Made by a program: the position numbers and the translations under genes. Below, in pieces: positions 44,101 to 53,257 of a stretch of DNA of 64,000 nucleotides. Every line of letters starts with the position of its first letter. Within the stretch, counting starts at the first letter, position 1. This stretch comes from Pseudomonas saxonica (GTDB lineage: Bacteria > Pseudomonadota > Gammaproteobacteria > Pseudomonadales > Pseudomonadaceae): NCBI RefSeq assembly GCF_007858365.1, contig NZ_VFIO01000003.1, forward strand, positions 248,001 through 312,000. The letters are read 5' to 3'. Below the pieces are notes generated by a model, which did not search any database, was not told the DNA's origin, and saw only the letters and a program-made list of their open reading frames with translations.

Positions 44101-44997
44101 CTAACCCCGAGGGTGATGGCGGGCATGCAGGTCTTGCAGGCGAGCGCGCGCCACATGGGTGTAAATCTGCGTGGTCGATAAATCGCTATGGCCCAGCAGC
44201 ATCTGCACCACGCGCAAGTCAGCACCGTGGTTGAGCAAATGGGTGGCAAAGGCATGCCGCAACGTATGCGGTGACAGTGATTTGTCGATGCCTGCCACTT
44301 TGGCCTGATGCTTGATCCGGTGCCAGAAGGTCTGGCGGGTCATTTGCTCACCGCGCAGGCTGGGAAACAGCACATCGCTGGGGCGCCCCCCCAGCAGCTC
44401 ATGTCGCGCATCGCGCATATACCGCTCAACCTGAACAATGGCTTCTTCCCCCATAGGCACCAGGCGCTCTTTACTGCCTTTGCCCATTACTCGCAAGACG
44501 CCCTGGCGCAAGTTGACCTGCTCCAGCGTCAGACTGATCAGTTCGGTCACTCGCAGGCCGCAGGCGTACAGCACCTCCAGCATTGCCCGATCACGCTGGC
44601 CAATGGCTTCGCTCATGTCAGGCGCCGCCAGCAAGGCTTCCACATCGGCTTCCGACAGGGACTTAGGCAGTGGCCTGCCCAACTGCGGCATATCGACTTG
44701 CAAGGTCGGGTCTACACCAATCAGTTTTTCACGCAGTAAATATCGGTAAAAGCCACGAGCACCGGACAGGAATCGCGCGCTTGAACGGGGTTTGTACCCT
44801 TGATCAAGTCGCCATGCCAAGTGATCAAGGATCATGTCGCGCCCCGTGTTGATGAGTGCTACATCGCGTTCCTGCAACCAGCCGTTAAACAGCGCCAAAT
44901 CACTTTGGTAAGCATCGCGGGTGTTATCGGACAGGCCTTTTTCAAGCCACAAGGCATCCAGAAAACGGTCGATAAGTGGATCATCTATAGCGGGCAT
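44101..44997 (-). CDS. xerD: Site-specific tyrosine recombinase XerD
   Basis: Resolves chromosome dimers at dif with XerC at the division septum under FtsK control. All catalytic residues are in their E. coli positions or one off: Arg149 (CGLRVTEL), Lys173 (GKGSKERLVP), His244 and Arg247 (SPHTLRHAFATH), His270 (LLGHSDLSTTQ) and nucleophile Tyr279. The N-terminal SAM-like DNA-binding domain spans about 1-105. At 298 residues it is complete. It is upstream of dsbC; the XerD-DsbC linkage is shared with other gammaproteobacteria. Confidence 0.97.
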   Translation of the reverse strand: MPAIDDPLIDRFLDALWLEKGLSDNTRDAYQSDLALFNGWLQERDVALINTGRDMILDHLAWRLDQGYKPRSSARFLSGARGFYRYLLREKLIGVDPTLQVDMPQLGRPLPKSLSEADVEALLAAPDMSEAIGQRDRAMLEVLYACGLRVTELISLTLEQVNLRQGVLRVMGKGSKERLVPMGEEAIVQVERYMRDARHELLGGRPSDVLFPSLRGEQMTRQTFWHRIKHQAKVAGIDKSLSPHTLRHAFATHLLNHGADLRVVQMLLGHSDLSTTQIYTHVARARLQDLHARHHPRG

Positions 44998-45119
44998 TGG
45001 CTCTCTAAGCGCAGGTGTAAAAAACTGCGCACAAATAAAAGGTGAACGTTCAAAGTGACCGCTAGTCTTTCATAGCCCGCCCGCAATGGCCTAGACAAAA
45101 TGCCCGTAAAGGATGCCCT

Positions 45120-46925
45120 ATGAACGAACAACAGATCCTGCTGACGTTTGGCGGTATAGGTGTCGCCGCGCTGGGCTGCCAATGGCTGGCCTGGCGGCTG
45201 AAATTACCCGCCATTCTGTTTTTGCTGCTAACGGGAATACTGATCGGGCCGGTGCTGGGATGGCTTGATCCTCAAACGCTGTTTGGCCCATTGCTGATGC
45301 CGCTGGTCTCACTGGCTGTCGCACTGATTCTGTTTGAAGGCAGCCTCACGCTGCACCTGTCTGAATGGCGTGAGATTGGCAGCGTGGTGCATCGACTGGT
45401 GACGATCGGCGCCTTGTCCACATGGGCGGTCATTACCTTGGCCACGCACTGGCTGCTCGGGTTTGACTGGTTGCTGGCCCTGCTGTTCGGGACCTTGACA
45501 CTGGTGACCGGCCCCACCGTGATTGTGCCAATGCTGCGCGTCGTGCGGCCCAAAGCCTCGATTGCCAACATCCTGCGCTGGGAAGGAATCGTCATCGACC
45601 CGATTGGCGCCTTGCTCGCCGTGGTGGTGTACAGCTTTATCATTGCCCGCGCCGCCGGTGATGGCTTGAGTCATAGCTTGCTGACCTTTGCCGGGGTCAT
45701 CATTTGCGGCAGTGTGTTCGGCATCGCCGGGGGCTGGGCATTGGGTAACGTATTGCGTCGTCAATGGCTGCCCGAATACCTGCATAGCCTGGCGACCCTG
45801 GCGGCGGTGCTGGGAATTTTCATTGCCTCCAACCAGATCATGCATGAGTCCGGCTTGCTGGCTGTCACGCTGATGGGCATGTGGATGGCCAACATGAAGG
45901 GCGTAGACGTACGGCATATCCTGCACTTCAAGGAAAACCTCAGCGTACTGCTGATCTCAGGGCTGTTTATCTTGCTCGCCGCCCGCCTCGACCTGCATGC
46001 CATGCTGGCGCTAGGGCCCGTTGTGCTGGTTCTGTTACTGATTATTCAATTTATTGCACGCCCCTTGAACGTATTGCTGTCGACAGCCGGTTCAAAGCTG
46101 AGCTGGCGTGAGCGGACGTTGCTGGCCTGGATCGCTCCACGGGGCATCGTCGCGGCAGCTGTATCTGCCATTTTTGCGATACGACTGGATGAAGCAGGTC
46201 ACGAAGGCGCCTTGCTGCTGGTTCCATTAACCTTTGCCGTCATCATCGGCACGGTGGTGCTGCAAAGTGCCACCGCTCGCCCATTGGCACGACTGCTGAA
46301 AGTGGCAGAGCCGCCACCCAGCGGCTTTTTGATCGTGGGCGCAAACGGTCCGGCACGGGTGATTGCCAAAGCGTTGCAACAACTGGGTATCCGGGTGTTA
46401 TTAACGGACTCCAATTGGGAGAACATCCGCGCCGCGCGCATGGAAAACCTGCCCACCTACTTTGGCAACCCGGCCTCTGAACATGCGGAGTCACATCTGG
46501 ACCTGGTGGGCTTAGGCCATTTGCTTGCACTGTCACCGTCAGGTGAACTGAACACACTGGCGGTCACCCGCTTTCGTCACGAGTTTGGCGCGCAACGTCT
46601 TTACACCTTGACCAACAGTCAGGAAAGCCGCCGCTCTGACAAGCATCGCGCCAGCCATGAACATCGCGGCCAAGTGTTTGGTAAGCCTGCAATCACTTAT
46701 AGCCAACTGATAAACGAGTTACATCAAGGGGCAGAAATTTACAGCACGCACCTGACTGACAGCTTCTCCTGGGACGATTACCAGGCACTGCACGGTCAAC
46801 GTGCAACACTTCTGTTCGCGCGCGACAGTAGCGGCTGGGTGCACGTGATAACACCCGACAGTGAGGTAACGCCGGATACGGGCTGGACGGTATTGGCACT
46901 TGTAAAACCCGAAGCACCGAATTGA
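45120..46925 (+). CDS. Cation:proton antiporter (CPA1/NhaP type) with nucleotide-binding C terminus
   Basis: Integral inner-membrane antiporter of 601 residues. About 12 hydrophobic helices cover residues 1-395, with the ion-path signatures GPTVIVPMLRVV, EGIVIDPIGALLAVVVYSF and WIAPRGIVAAAVSAIFA typical of NhaP-like CPA1 exchangers. The C-terminal cytosolic part (about 400-600) starts GFLIVGANGPARVIAKAL, a Rossmann-like KTN/TrkA-N fold that probably regulates the transporter. The transported ion (Na+ or K+) is not deducible. AAGGA precedes the ATG. Single gene. Confidence 0.9.
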   Translation: MNEQQILLTFGGIGVAALGCQWLAWRLKLPAILFLLLTGILIGPVLGWLDPQTLFGPLLMPLVSLAVALILFEGSLTLHLSEWREIGSVVHRLVTIGALSTWAVITLATHWLLGFDWLLALLFGTLTLVTGPTVIVPMLRVVRPKASIANILRWEGIVIDPIGALLAVVVYSFIIARAAGDGLSHSLLTFAGVIICGSVFGIAGGWALGNVLRRQWLPEYLHSLATLAAVLGIFIASNQIMHESGLLAVTLMGMWMANMKGVDVRHILHFKENLSVLLISGLFILLAARLDLHAMLALGPVVLVLLLIIQFIARPLNVLLSTAGSKLSWRERTLLAWIAPRGIVAAAVSAIFAIRLDEAGHEGALLLVPLTFAVIIGTVVLQSATARPLARLLKVAEPPPSGFLIVGANGPARVIAKALQQLGIRVLLTDSNWENIRAARMENLPTYFGNPASEHAESHLDLVGLGHLLALSPSGELNTLAVTRFRHEFGAQRLYTLTNSQESRRSDKHRASHEHRGQVFGKPAITYSQLINELHQGAEIYSTHLTDSFSWDDYQALHGQRATLLFARDSSGWVHVITPDSEVTPDTGWTVLALVKPEAPN

Positions 46926-46992
46926 CGGGTTTTACGAGGGCTTTGCCGCCGAACGCAGCCGCGCTCTATTCGTCAGCAGCAGAGGGAGTTAT

Positions 46993-47412
46993 CTACGAAG
47001 CCTGCGCAAAACCGGGTAACACCGGTACCGGGCGCTTGTCTTCGTCGATGGCAACAAAGCTGAACAGACCCTGGATGGCCAGTTCGCGACCATCGCAACT
47101 CATGCTCTCAACGTACACCTCTACTTCAACCTTGAGGCTGGTATTGCCCACTTTCACCACACGCCCAACCAACTCCACAATGGAACCCGCGGCGATCGGA
47201 TGATTGAAATCGATGCGATCGGTCGAAACGGTGACTAACGGCAGGCGGCAAAAGCGTGTGGCGGCGATAAACGATACTTCGTCCATCCAGGCCAATGCTG
47301 TGCCACCAAACAAGGTGTTGTGATGATTGGTGGTCGAAGGAAATACAGCTTTGGTAATGCGCGTAACGGACAGCTCTGTACGACGTTGAATCTCTTTTTC
47401 ACGTGAATTCAT
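46993..47412 (-). CDS. Acyl-CoA thioesterase, hotdog fold (YciA-like)
   Basis: Hydrolyses acyl-CoA to free acid and CoA. The 139-residue protein has the hotdog signature HHNTLFGGTALAWMDE near residues 29-44, where Asp/Glu and Asn are catalytic in YciA-type enzymes, then DRIDFNHPIAAGSIVELVG. ATG 47412 is taken; a longer frame upstream crosses the rplS terminator and is not real. Chain-length preference cannot be read from sequence. It lies downstream of the rplS operon but behind a terminator. Confidence 0.9.
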   Translation of the reverse strand: MNSREKEIQRRTELSVTRITKAVFPSTTNHHNTLFGGTALAWMDEVSFIAATRFCRLPLVTVSTDRIDFNHPIAAGSIVELVGRVVKVGNTSLKVEVEVYVESMSCDGRELAIQGLFSFVAIDEDKRPVPVLPGFAQAS

Positions 47413-47462
47413 GCTTTCTACAACCTTACAACTGAACAAAGGTCTGACAAATTTCAGGCAAC

Positions 47463-47490
47463 AAAAAAGCAGCCCGAAGGCTGCTTTTTT
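47463..47490. terminator. Bidirectional terminator after rplS
   Basis: AAAAAAGCAGCC and GGCTGCTTTTTT are perfect complements around CGAA, so the hairpin has a T-run in both directions. It ends the rpsP-rimM-trmD-rplS operon. Confidence 0.93.
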
Positions 47491-47509
47491 CTGCATCGGG
47501 AAGCTGGAC

Positions 47510-47860
47510 TTAAGCCAGTTTTTCCTTGATGCGAGCTGCTTTACCCGACAGGTCACGCAGGTAGTACAGCTTGGCTTTACGAACGTCACCGCGACGCTTA
47601 ACAGCCATGCTGTCGATTTGCGGGCTGTAGGTCTGGAAAGTACGCTCTACGCCAACACCGTTGGAGATTTTACGAACAGTGAAAGCACTGTTCACGCCAC
47701 GGTTACGCTTGGCAATCACTACACCTTCGAAAGCTTGCAGACGCGAACGATCGCCTTCCTTCACTTTCACCTGAACGACAATAGTGTCGCCCGGGGCAAA
47801 AGTAGGGATCTCTTTAGTCATCTGCTCTGCTTCGAGTGCAAGGATGATTTTGTTAGTCAT
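47510..47860 (-). CDS. rplS: Ribosomal protein bL19
   Basis: Large-subunit protein at the interface with the 30S subunit, 116 residues. Typical sequence: [60 protein letters not shown] and [19 protein letters not shown]. Last gene of the rpsP-rimM-trmD-rplS operon, 45 bases after trmD, with a strong terminator behind it. Confidence 0.98.
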
Positions 47861-47905
47861 GCTGTGCTCCTAAGGTAGGTCATCGGACCTACCATCGATA
47901 CGTTG

Positions 47906-48658
47906 TTAACTATCGTCCCGCTCGCGGATGTATTCCTCGAGCAGCTTCTTCTCTTCTCCAGAAAGCGAGCGGCTTTCCAGAAGATCGGCGCGTCGTTCAA
48001 AGGTCCGCCCAAGGGACTGCTGTAAACGCCAACGCCGGATGTGTGCATGATTGCCACTTAGCAATACGTCGGGAACACGCTGATCCGCATACACCTCCGG
48101 TCGGGTGTAGTGCGGGCAATCCAGCAGACCATCCGTGAAGGAATCTTCCTCCGCGGAGTCCGCATGCCCTAAAGCTCCAGGCAGCAGTCGTGTAACCGCA
48201 TCAATCAGAACCATCGCCGGCAGCTCGCCACCGGAAAGTACATAGTCACCAATCGACCACTCTTCATCGACATAAGCATCTATAAAACGCTCGTCAATGC
48301 CTTCATAGCGACCTGCAATAAGGATTAATGCTTCCTCATTCGCCAGTTCGCGTACCGCCGACTGATTCAGTTGACGGCCTTGGGGCGACAGGTAAATAAC
48401 CTTCGCCGCCTCTCCGGCTGCTTCTCTGGCCTGAACCAGTGCATCTTCCAGAGGCTTGATCTTCATCACCATGCCCGGACCACCGCCAAATGGGCGATCG
48501 TCCACAGTGTGATGCCGATCCGTTGTGTAGTCTCGCGGGTTCCAACAAGTCAGCTGCAAGAGCCCTTGTTTCACCGCACGACTAGTGATGCCGTAGTCGC
48601 TGATGGCGGAAAACATTTCGGGAAACAAACTGATCACTTCTACGCGCAATTTAGCCAC
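47906..48658 (-). CDS. trmD: tRNA (guanine-37-N1)-methyltransferase
   Basis: Forms m1G37 in tRNAs reading CNN codons, preventing +1 frameshifting. The SPOUT trefoil-knot enzyme of 250 residues has [16 protein letters not shown] at its start, [24 protein letters not shown] and the knot motif [19 protein letters not shown] at 48658, two bases after the rimM stop, gives the family length; the longer frame would begin at a TTG inside rimM and adds unconserved residues. Third gene of the operon. Confidence 0.96.
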   Translation of the reverse strand: MAKLRVEVISLFPEMFSAISDYGITSRAVKQGLLQLTCWNPRDYTTDRHHTVDDRPFGGGPGMVMKIKPLEDALVQAREAAGEAAKVIYLSPQGRQLNQSAVRELANEEALILIAGRYEGIDERFIDAYVDEEWSIGDYVLSGGELPAMVLIDAVTRLLPGALGHADSAEEDSFTDGLLDCPHYTRPEVYADQRVPDVLLSGNHAHIRRWRLQQSLGRTFERRADLLESRSLSGEEKKLLEEYIRERDDS

Positions 48659-48660
48659 GC

Positions 48661-49200
48661 TTAGAAGTCCGCATCCCAATCCACCTTCATCTCGCCAGCT
48701 GCAAGGTCAACGCTCAACACACACTGCTCTGTATAGGGCAACAAGCGATCACGATCATCCAGGCTACCTGGGCAAGGTTTGACTTCCATGACATCGTTCG
48801 AGCCAGTTTCCATCAGATCAACAATCTTGCCGAGCAATTGCCCTTCAAGGTTGGTCACTTTCAGTCCCTGCAGCTGGTACCAGTAGTACTCGCCGTCGGC
48901 CAGCTCAGGAAACAGGTTACGCGGCACGCAGATTTCGAATTCGCGAAGAAGACCAGCTTCATCACGGTCATCGAGACCTTTGAGCTTTACAACCAGAAAC
49001 TTGCCGTTATGAGAACGGCCACTGACCAGCTCTGCCTGTCGCACATCATTACCGCGCCGAAGCGTCAGCTTTTTGTAGTCCAACAGGTTATCAATTGGAT
49101 CCGTAAAGGAATAAACCTTCACTTCGCCGCGCACGCCGTGAATTGAGTAGATTTTGCCGATAACGATCAAATCATCAGCAGTTTCAGGCGTCACGCTCAT
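48661..49200 (-). CDS. rimM: Ribosome maturation factor RimM
   Basis: Binds S19 and assists 30S head maturation and 16S processing. The 179-residue protein has an N-terminal RimM barrel ([20 protein letters not shown]) and a C-terminal PRC-barrel domain (about 98-175, [18 protein letters not shown] and [13 protein letters not shown]). It lies five bases after rpsP and two bases before trmD. No anomalies. Confidence 0.97.
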   Translation of the reverse strand: MSVTPETADDLIVIGKIYSIHGVRGEVKVYSFTDPIDNLLDYKKLTLRRGNDVRQAELVSGRSHNGKFLVVKLKGLDDRDEAGLLREFEICVPRNLFPELADGEYYWYQLQGLKVTNLEGQLLGKIVDLMETGSNDVMEVKPCPGSLDDRDRLLPYTEQCVLSVDLAAGEMKVDWDADF

Positions 49201-49205
49201 ATTGC

Positions 49206-49463
49206 TCAGGCCGCAACCTTAGCTTTTTCGTTTTCTTTAACCAGCTGAGCAACACGCTCAGACAGTTGAGCACCAACGCTCAGCCAGTAGGCGAGGCGGT
49301 CTTCTTTAACGGAGAAACGAACTTCCTGACCACGGGCAACCGGGTTGAAGAAGCCAATTTGTTCCTTGTGGGAACCGTCACGTGGGTTACGGCTGTCGGT
49401 AACGGTCAAGTGGTAAAACGGGCGCTTTTTGGAGCCGCCAAGGGCAAGACGGATTGTTAGCAT
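49206..49463 (-). CDS. rpsP: Ribosomal protein bS16
   Basis: Small-subunit assembly protein of 85 residues. [19 protein letters not shown] and [19 protein letters not shown] are diagnostic. First gene of the rpsP-rimM-trmD-rplS operon; a sigma-70-like promoter is seen about 75-100 bases upstream. Confidence 0.98.
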   Translation of the reverse strand: MLTIRLALGGSKKRPFYHLTVTDSRNPRDGSHKEQIGFFNPVARGQEVRFSVKEDRLAYWLSVGAQLSERVAQLVKENEKAKVAA

Positions 49464-49535
49464 GTGAACATCGTTCCTGTAGTCGGTGCTGCAAATCTAA
49501 AGGCACAGCGGGCATAGGTGCCCGAAAGGCCGCAT

Positions 49536-49563
49536 ATTCTAAGGAATATCCGGACTTTTGCAA
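49536..49563 (-). promoter_or_regulatory. Promoter of the rpsP operon
   Basis: On the minus strand TTGCAA (49558-49563), a 16-base spacer and TAGAAT (49536-49541) form a sigma-70 promoter, placing the transcript start about 65 bases before rpsP. Confidence 0.65.
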
Positions 49564-49712
49564 ATGTCTTTTTCTGGCGCCTGCCGGCATGCCCTACAGA
49601 TTTGCAGCGAGATCGCCACGAATGGCGAAGGGTCAGCTCCCGCACAGTGCGGGTTTGCCGGGTGTCTCGCATCACTGCGAGCTGCCCGGACGCAAGCGCC
49701 CGGGCAGGTAAA

Positions 49713-51089
49713 TTACATTTTTGGCATGCCGCCGCCGGGCATCATCGAGCCCATGCCGCGCATCATTTTGGCCATTCCACCTTTAGTGGAGAACTTCTTC
49801 ATCATCTTTTGCATCTGCTTGTGCTGCTTGATCAAGCGGCCGATGTCCTGCACCTGAGTGCCGGAACCCATGGCAATACGGCGTTTGCGCGAACCACTGA
49901 TGAGGTCAGGGTCGCGGCGCTCGGCCGGGGTCATGGAGTTGATGATGGCTTCCATTTGCTTGAACTGCTTTTCTGCTGCGCCCTGGGCATTACCCATTTG
50001 AGCCAGATTGACGCCGCCCATGTTCGGCAGCTTGTCCATGAGACCGCCCAGGCCGCCCATGTTCTTCATCTGTTGCAGTTGATCGCGGAAGTCTTCGAGG
50101 TCGAAGCCCTTCCCCTTCTTGAGCTTTTTAGCCAGCTTGTCGGCTTTGTCTTTATCGAGGGTCTGTTCGGCCTGCTCGATCAGACTGAGCACGTCGCCCA
50201 TGCCCAGGATGCGCGACGCAATACGATCCGGGTGGAAGGGCTCAAGCGCATCGCTCTTCTCGCCCATACCGATGAACTTGATCGGCTTGCCAGTGATCGA
50301 GCGTACGGACAAGGCCGCACCGCCACGGGCATCACCATCAACCTTGGTCAGGATCACACCGGTCAGCGGCAACGCGTCGCCAAAGGCCTTGGCCGTGTTG
50401 GCGGCATCCTGGCCCGTCATCGCATCCACGACAAACAGCGTTTCTGCCGGTTTGACGGCCGCATGCAGTTCCTGAATCTCGGCCATCATCTCGGCGTCGA
50501 TGTGCAGACGACCGGCGGTGTCGAGAATCACGACATCAATAAACTTCAGCTTGGCTTCCGCAATGGCGGCGCGAGCGATGTCTACTGGCTTCTGACTCAG
50601 GTCGGACGGAAAAAAGGTCACACCGACTTCGTTGGCCAGTGTTTCCAACTGCTTGATCGCCGCCGGACGGTAGATGTCCGCCGACACGACCATGACGGTT
50701 TTCTTTTTACGCTCTTTAAGGAAGCGCGCCAGCTTGCCCGCAGTGGTGGTTTTACCTGCACCCTGCAAACCTGCCATCAGCACAACGGCAGGTGGCGTCA
50801 CATTGAGGACCAGGTCCTCGTTGGCAGCGCCCATCAGGCTTTCAAGTTCAGCCTGGACGATTTTTACGAACGCTTGGCCCGGCGTCAGGCTGCGCGACAC
50901 TTCAGTGCCGACAGCGCGCTCTTTGACCGCAGCGACGAAGTCCTTGACCACTGGCAAAGCCACGTCGGCTTCCAGCAACGCCATGCGTACTTCACGCAGG
51001 GTGTCTTTGATATTGTCTTCGGTCAGCTTGGCCTTGCCGGTGACATGGCGCAGCGTCTGCGAAAGACGGTCGGTTAAATTTTCAAACAT
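49713..51089 (-). CDS. ffh: Signal recognition particle protein Ffh
   Basis: GTPase of the signal recognition particle that delivers membrane proteins to FtsY and the SecYEG translocon. The 458-residue protein has the N domain, a G domain with GLQGAGKTTTAGKLA and DTAGRLHID, and a methionine-rich C-terminal M domain (GGMAKMMRGMGSMMPGG) for signal sequences and 4.5S RNA. ATG 51089 (MFENLTDRLSQ) is the family start. It is transcribed in the same direction as the rpsP operon but with a 250-base spacer containing GC hairpins. Confidence 0.97.
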   Translation of the reverse strand: MFENLTDRLSQTLRHVTGKAKLTEDNIKDTLREVRMALLEADVALPVVKDFVAAVKERAVGTEVSRSLTPGQAFVKIVQAELESLMGAANEDLVLNVTPPAVVLMAGLQGAGKTTTAGKLARFLKERKKKTVMVVSADIYRPAAIKQLETLANEVGVTFFPSDLSQKPVDIARAAIAEAKLKFIDVVILDTAGRLHIDAEMMAEIQELHAAVKPAETLFVVDAMTGQDAANTAKAFGDALPLTGVILTKVDGDARGGAALSVRSITGKPIKFIGMGEKSDALEPFHPDRIASRILGMGDVLSLIEQAEQTLDKDKADKLAKKLKKGKGFDLEDFRDQLQQMKNMGGLGGLMDKLPNMGGVNLAQMGNAQGAAEKQFKQMEAIINSMTPAERRDPDLISGSRKRRIAMGSGTQVQDIGRLIKQHKQMQKMMKKFSTKGGMAKMMRGMGSMMPGGGMPKM

Positions 51090-51296
51090 GCGCGATCCTT
51101 TCAGGCCCAAAGTAGACCGGGGTTATTGCGGCCCAGCCCGTGTAAAACTGATGCTCGGCGAGCCTGCGGCGTGGGCAGGTCGCGGATTATAGCGAAGACT
51201 GGCCGTGTCCGACACCTTACCGTCGGCTTATGTGGCTTTCGTGCATGGCCGGTTGTATGCCAAACTCATCCCTTTCGGGCTTGCCTAACAGGATTT

Positions 51297-52109
51297 ATGC
51301 TCCCCTTGTCACCCAGTTTGCTACCCAGTCTCGCCGCCGCCTGCTTATATGCCGCTGCGACCCTCTATCAAGGCACTTGCCTGCGCCAAGGCGTGAAGGC
51401 AAATAAAAGCCTGCTGGTGACGCTCGGCATTATTGCCGTGATCGCCCATGCCATCAGCCTGTTCACCCACTTGATGACGCCAGCCGGCCTTGAACTGGAT
51501 TTCTTCAGTGCCGCCAGCCTGATCGCAGTCGCGGTCATTGCCGTGACCTTGGTAGCCTGCGCACGCATCCCGGTCGAAAACCTGCTGCTGCTTTTATACC
51601 CGCTGGGCATACTCACGGTATTGATGTCCCAATTTGCCCCGCCTGGCACCGTTCAGGTCATTGATGAAGAGCCGGGCATTCTCGCCCATATCCTGCTGTC
51701 GCTGCTGGCCTATGGCATGTTCACCATCGCGGTGTTCCAGGCCTTGCTGCTGTCGCTGCAAAATTATCAGCTCAAACGCAAACACCCCAAAGGCCTGATC
51801 AAGAACTTTCCGCCCCTGCAAACCATGGAAAGCCTGTTGTTTGGCTTTTTATGGGCTGGCTGGTCGCTGCTGTCCCTGTCGTTGATCTCCGGCTGGCTAT
51901 TTCTGGGCAACCTGTTCGCCCAGCACCTCGTCCACAAAACCCTGTTGGCCTGTCTGGCATGGGTCGTGTTCAGCGTGTTGCTGCTGGGGCGCCATTACCT
52001 TGGCTGGCGTGGGCACAAAGCCATTCGATGGACATTTGCCGGCTTCTGCCTGCTGATGCTGGCCTACTTCGGCAGCAAGCTGGTTCGCGAATACATTTTG
52101 CATATCTGA
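51297..52109 (+). CDS. CcsA/YpjD-like inner-membrane protein
   Basis: Integral membrane protein of 270 residues with about eight hydrophobic helices and the cytochrome c assembly (CcsA/CcmC/ YpjD) pattern; E. coli YpjD is the closest described relative and has been linked to inner-membrane integrity. Conserved features include HAISLFTHL near helix 2, PGILAHILLSLLAYGMFTIA, and FLWAGWSLLSLSLISGW. The WxWDxx heme-handling motif of true CcsA is not evident. ATG 51297 is chosen over an upstream frame. Divergent from ffh, followed after 12 bases by the CBS protein gene, as in PAO1. Confidence 0.86.
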   Translation: MLPLSPSLLPSLAAACLYAAATLYQGTCLRQGVKANKSLLVTLGIIAVIAHAISLFTHLMTPAGLELDFFSAASLIAVAVIAVTLVACARIPVENLLLLLYPLGILTVLMSQFAPPGTVQVIDEEPGILAHILLSLLAYGMFTIAVFQALLLSLQNYQLKRKHPKGLIKNFPPLQTMESLLFGFLWAGWSLLSLSLISGWLFLGNLFAQHLVHKTLLACLAWVVFSVLLLGRHYLGWRGHKAIRWTFAGFCLLMLAYFGSKLVREYILHI

Positions 52110-52121
52110 CGGGCGATTATT

Positions 52122-53000
52122 ATGGATAGCTTGCCCCCCGGGCCATTGCTTGCACTCTCGGCTTTGCTGATCGCTGGAGCCGGGTTACTCGCCGGCTTTT
52201 TTATTGGCAAACGCAGCACAGTGGCTCAGCGCGCCCAAGCCCAAGAGCTTCGCGACGAACACCCACAGCAGAATGACGAGCAAACCAACAACCGCCCGCA
52301 CCTGCTCACCGGCATTCATGCGCTGGACAACATCACGGTCAATGACATCCTGATCCCGCGCAATGAAGTTGAAGGGCTTAACCTCGACGAACCGATCGAA
52401 GACCTGATCGAGCAACTGCGCCAGACCCAGCGCACGCGCTTGCCGGTGTTTCACAACGACATCAACCAGGTCGAAGCCATCCTCAACACCCGCCACATCC
52501 AACATATGCTGCCCGATGCCAGCCTGACCAAAGAAGCGTTACTGGCCGTCTGCCACGAACCGTACTTCATCCCCGAGAGCACCCCGCTGCAACTGCAACT
52601 GCTGAATTTCCACAAGCAGCAACGGCGACTCGGAGTGGTGGTGGATGAGTACGGCGAAGTACTGGGCATCGTGACCCTTGAAGACATTCTCGAAGAAATC
52701 GTGAGCGAGTTCGAGGACGAACAGCACATCAATAACCCGCTGATTGATGCTTTGCCCGACGGCCGTTACGTGGTCGATGGTGCCGTATCGATTCGGGAGC
52801 TGAATAAATGCCTGGGCTGGCATCTGCCCTGCGACGGCCCAAAGACCCTCAACGGGTTGGTCACCGAAGCGCTGGAAACCATTCCGGAAACCACTGTCTG
52901 CGTGAAAATCGGCCGCTATCGACTGGAAATTCTTGAAACTGAAGAGAACCGCGTCAGCCGTGTACTGATCTGGCACAACAGCGTCAAACCCGCGGTTTAA
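52122..53000 (+). CDS. CBS / CorC_HlyC domain protein with a single membrane helix
   Basis: The 292-residue protein has one N-terminal helix (about 8-29, LLALSALLIAGAGLLAGFFIG), a polar linker, a pair of CBS domains (about 70-200, VNDILIPRNEVEGLNLDE, RLGVVVDEYGEVLGIVTLEDI) and a C-terminal CorC_HlyC transporter-associated domain (about 205-290). Relatives at this locus usually have a multi-helix CNNM (DUF21) domain of about 180 residues before the CBS pair for Mg2+ transport; that domain is missing here, with only its first few residues apparently kept (MDSLPPGPLL). It may be a regulatory remnant. Twelve bases after the YpjD-like gene. Confidence 0.85.
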   Translation: MDSLPPGPLLALSALLIAGAGLLAGFFIGKRSTVAQRAQAQELRDEHPQQNDEQTNNRPHLLTGIHALDNITVNDILIPRNEVEGLNLDEPIEDLIEQLRQTQRTRLPVFHNDINQVEAILNTRHIQHMLPDASLTKEALLAVCHEPYFIPESTPLQLQLLNFHKQQRRLGVVVDEYGEVLGIVTLEDILEEIVSEFEDEQHINNPLIDALPDGRYVVDGAVSIRELNKCLGWHLPCDGPKTLNGLVTEALETIPETTVCVKIGRYRLEILETEENRVSRVLIWHNSVKPAV

Positions 53001-53015
53001 TCACCGCGCAGGGTC

Positions 53016-53045
53016 TTGTTACATTCGAACGGGCCTCCCTATACT
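53016..53045 (+). promoter_or_regulatory. Sigma-70 promoter of the MFS gene
   Basis: TTGTTA (53016-53021), an 18-base spacer and TATACT (53040-53045). It gives a leader of about 205 bases before the MFS start, long enough to hold control elements, though none is recognised. Confidence 0.7.
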
Positions 53046-53257
53046 CTTTCTCGCTTACCCAAGCCTCGCCGACACGCGTGTTACCCACATTCAGCGCTGT
53101 CGGCGCGATGCTTTGCGCAGTACCTGCGTACGTTCCCATCCTGAACTGCGCTTGCACCCTGTCATCCATCAGGGCCAACGACCATAAAAATTGCTCGCCA
53201 CGTCACGCTGCAAAGGCAGACATCGGCACAGAGCGCATAACTGTCAGGGATAAACAC

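Noticed and set aside
48659..48679. Longer trmD start (TTG) inside rimM
   Set aside because: Adds seven unconserved residues; GTG 48658 gives the standard family N terminus.
49518..51077. 519-codon plus-strand frame opposite ffh
   Set aside because: Antisense shadow, histidine- and glutamine-rich by codon reversal, no motif.
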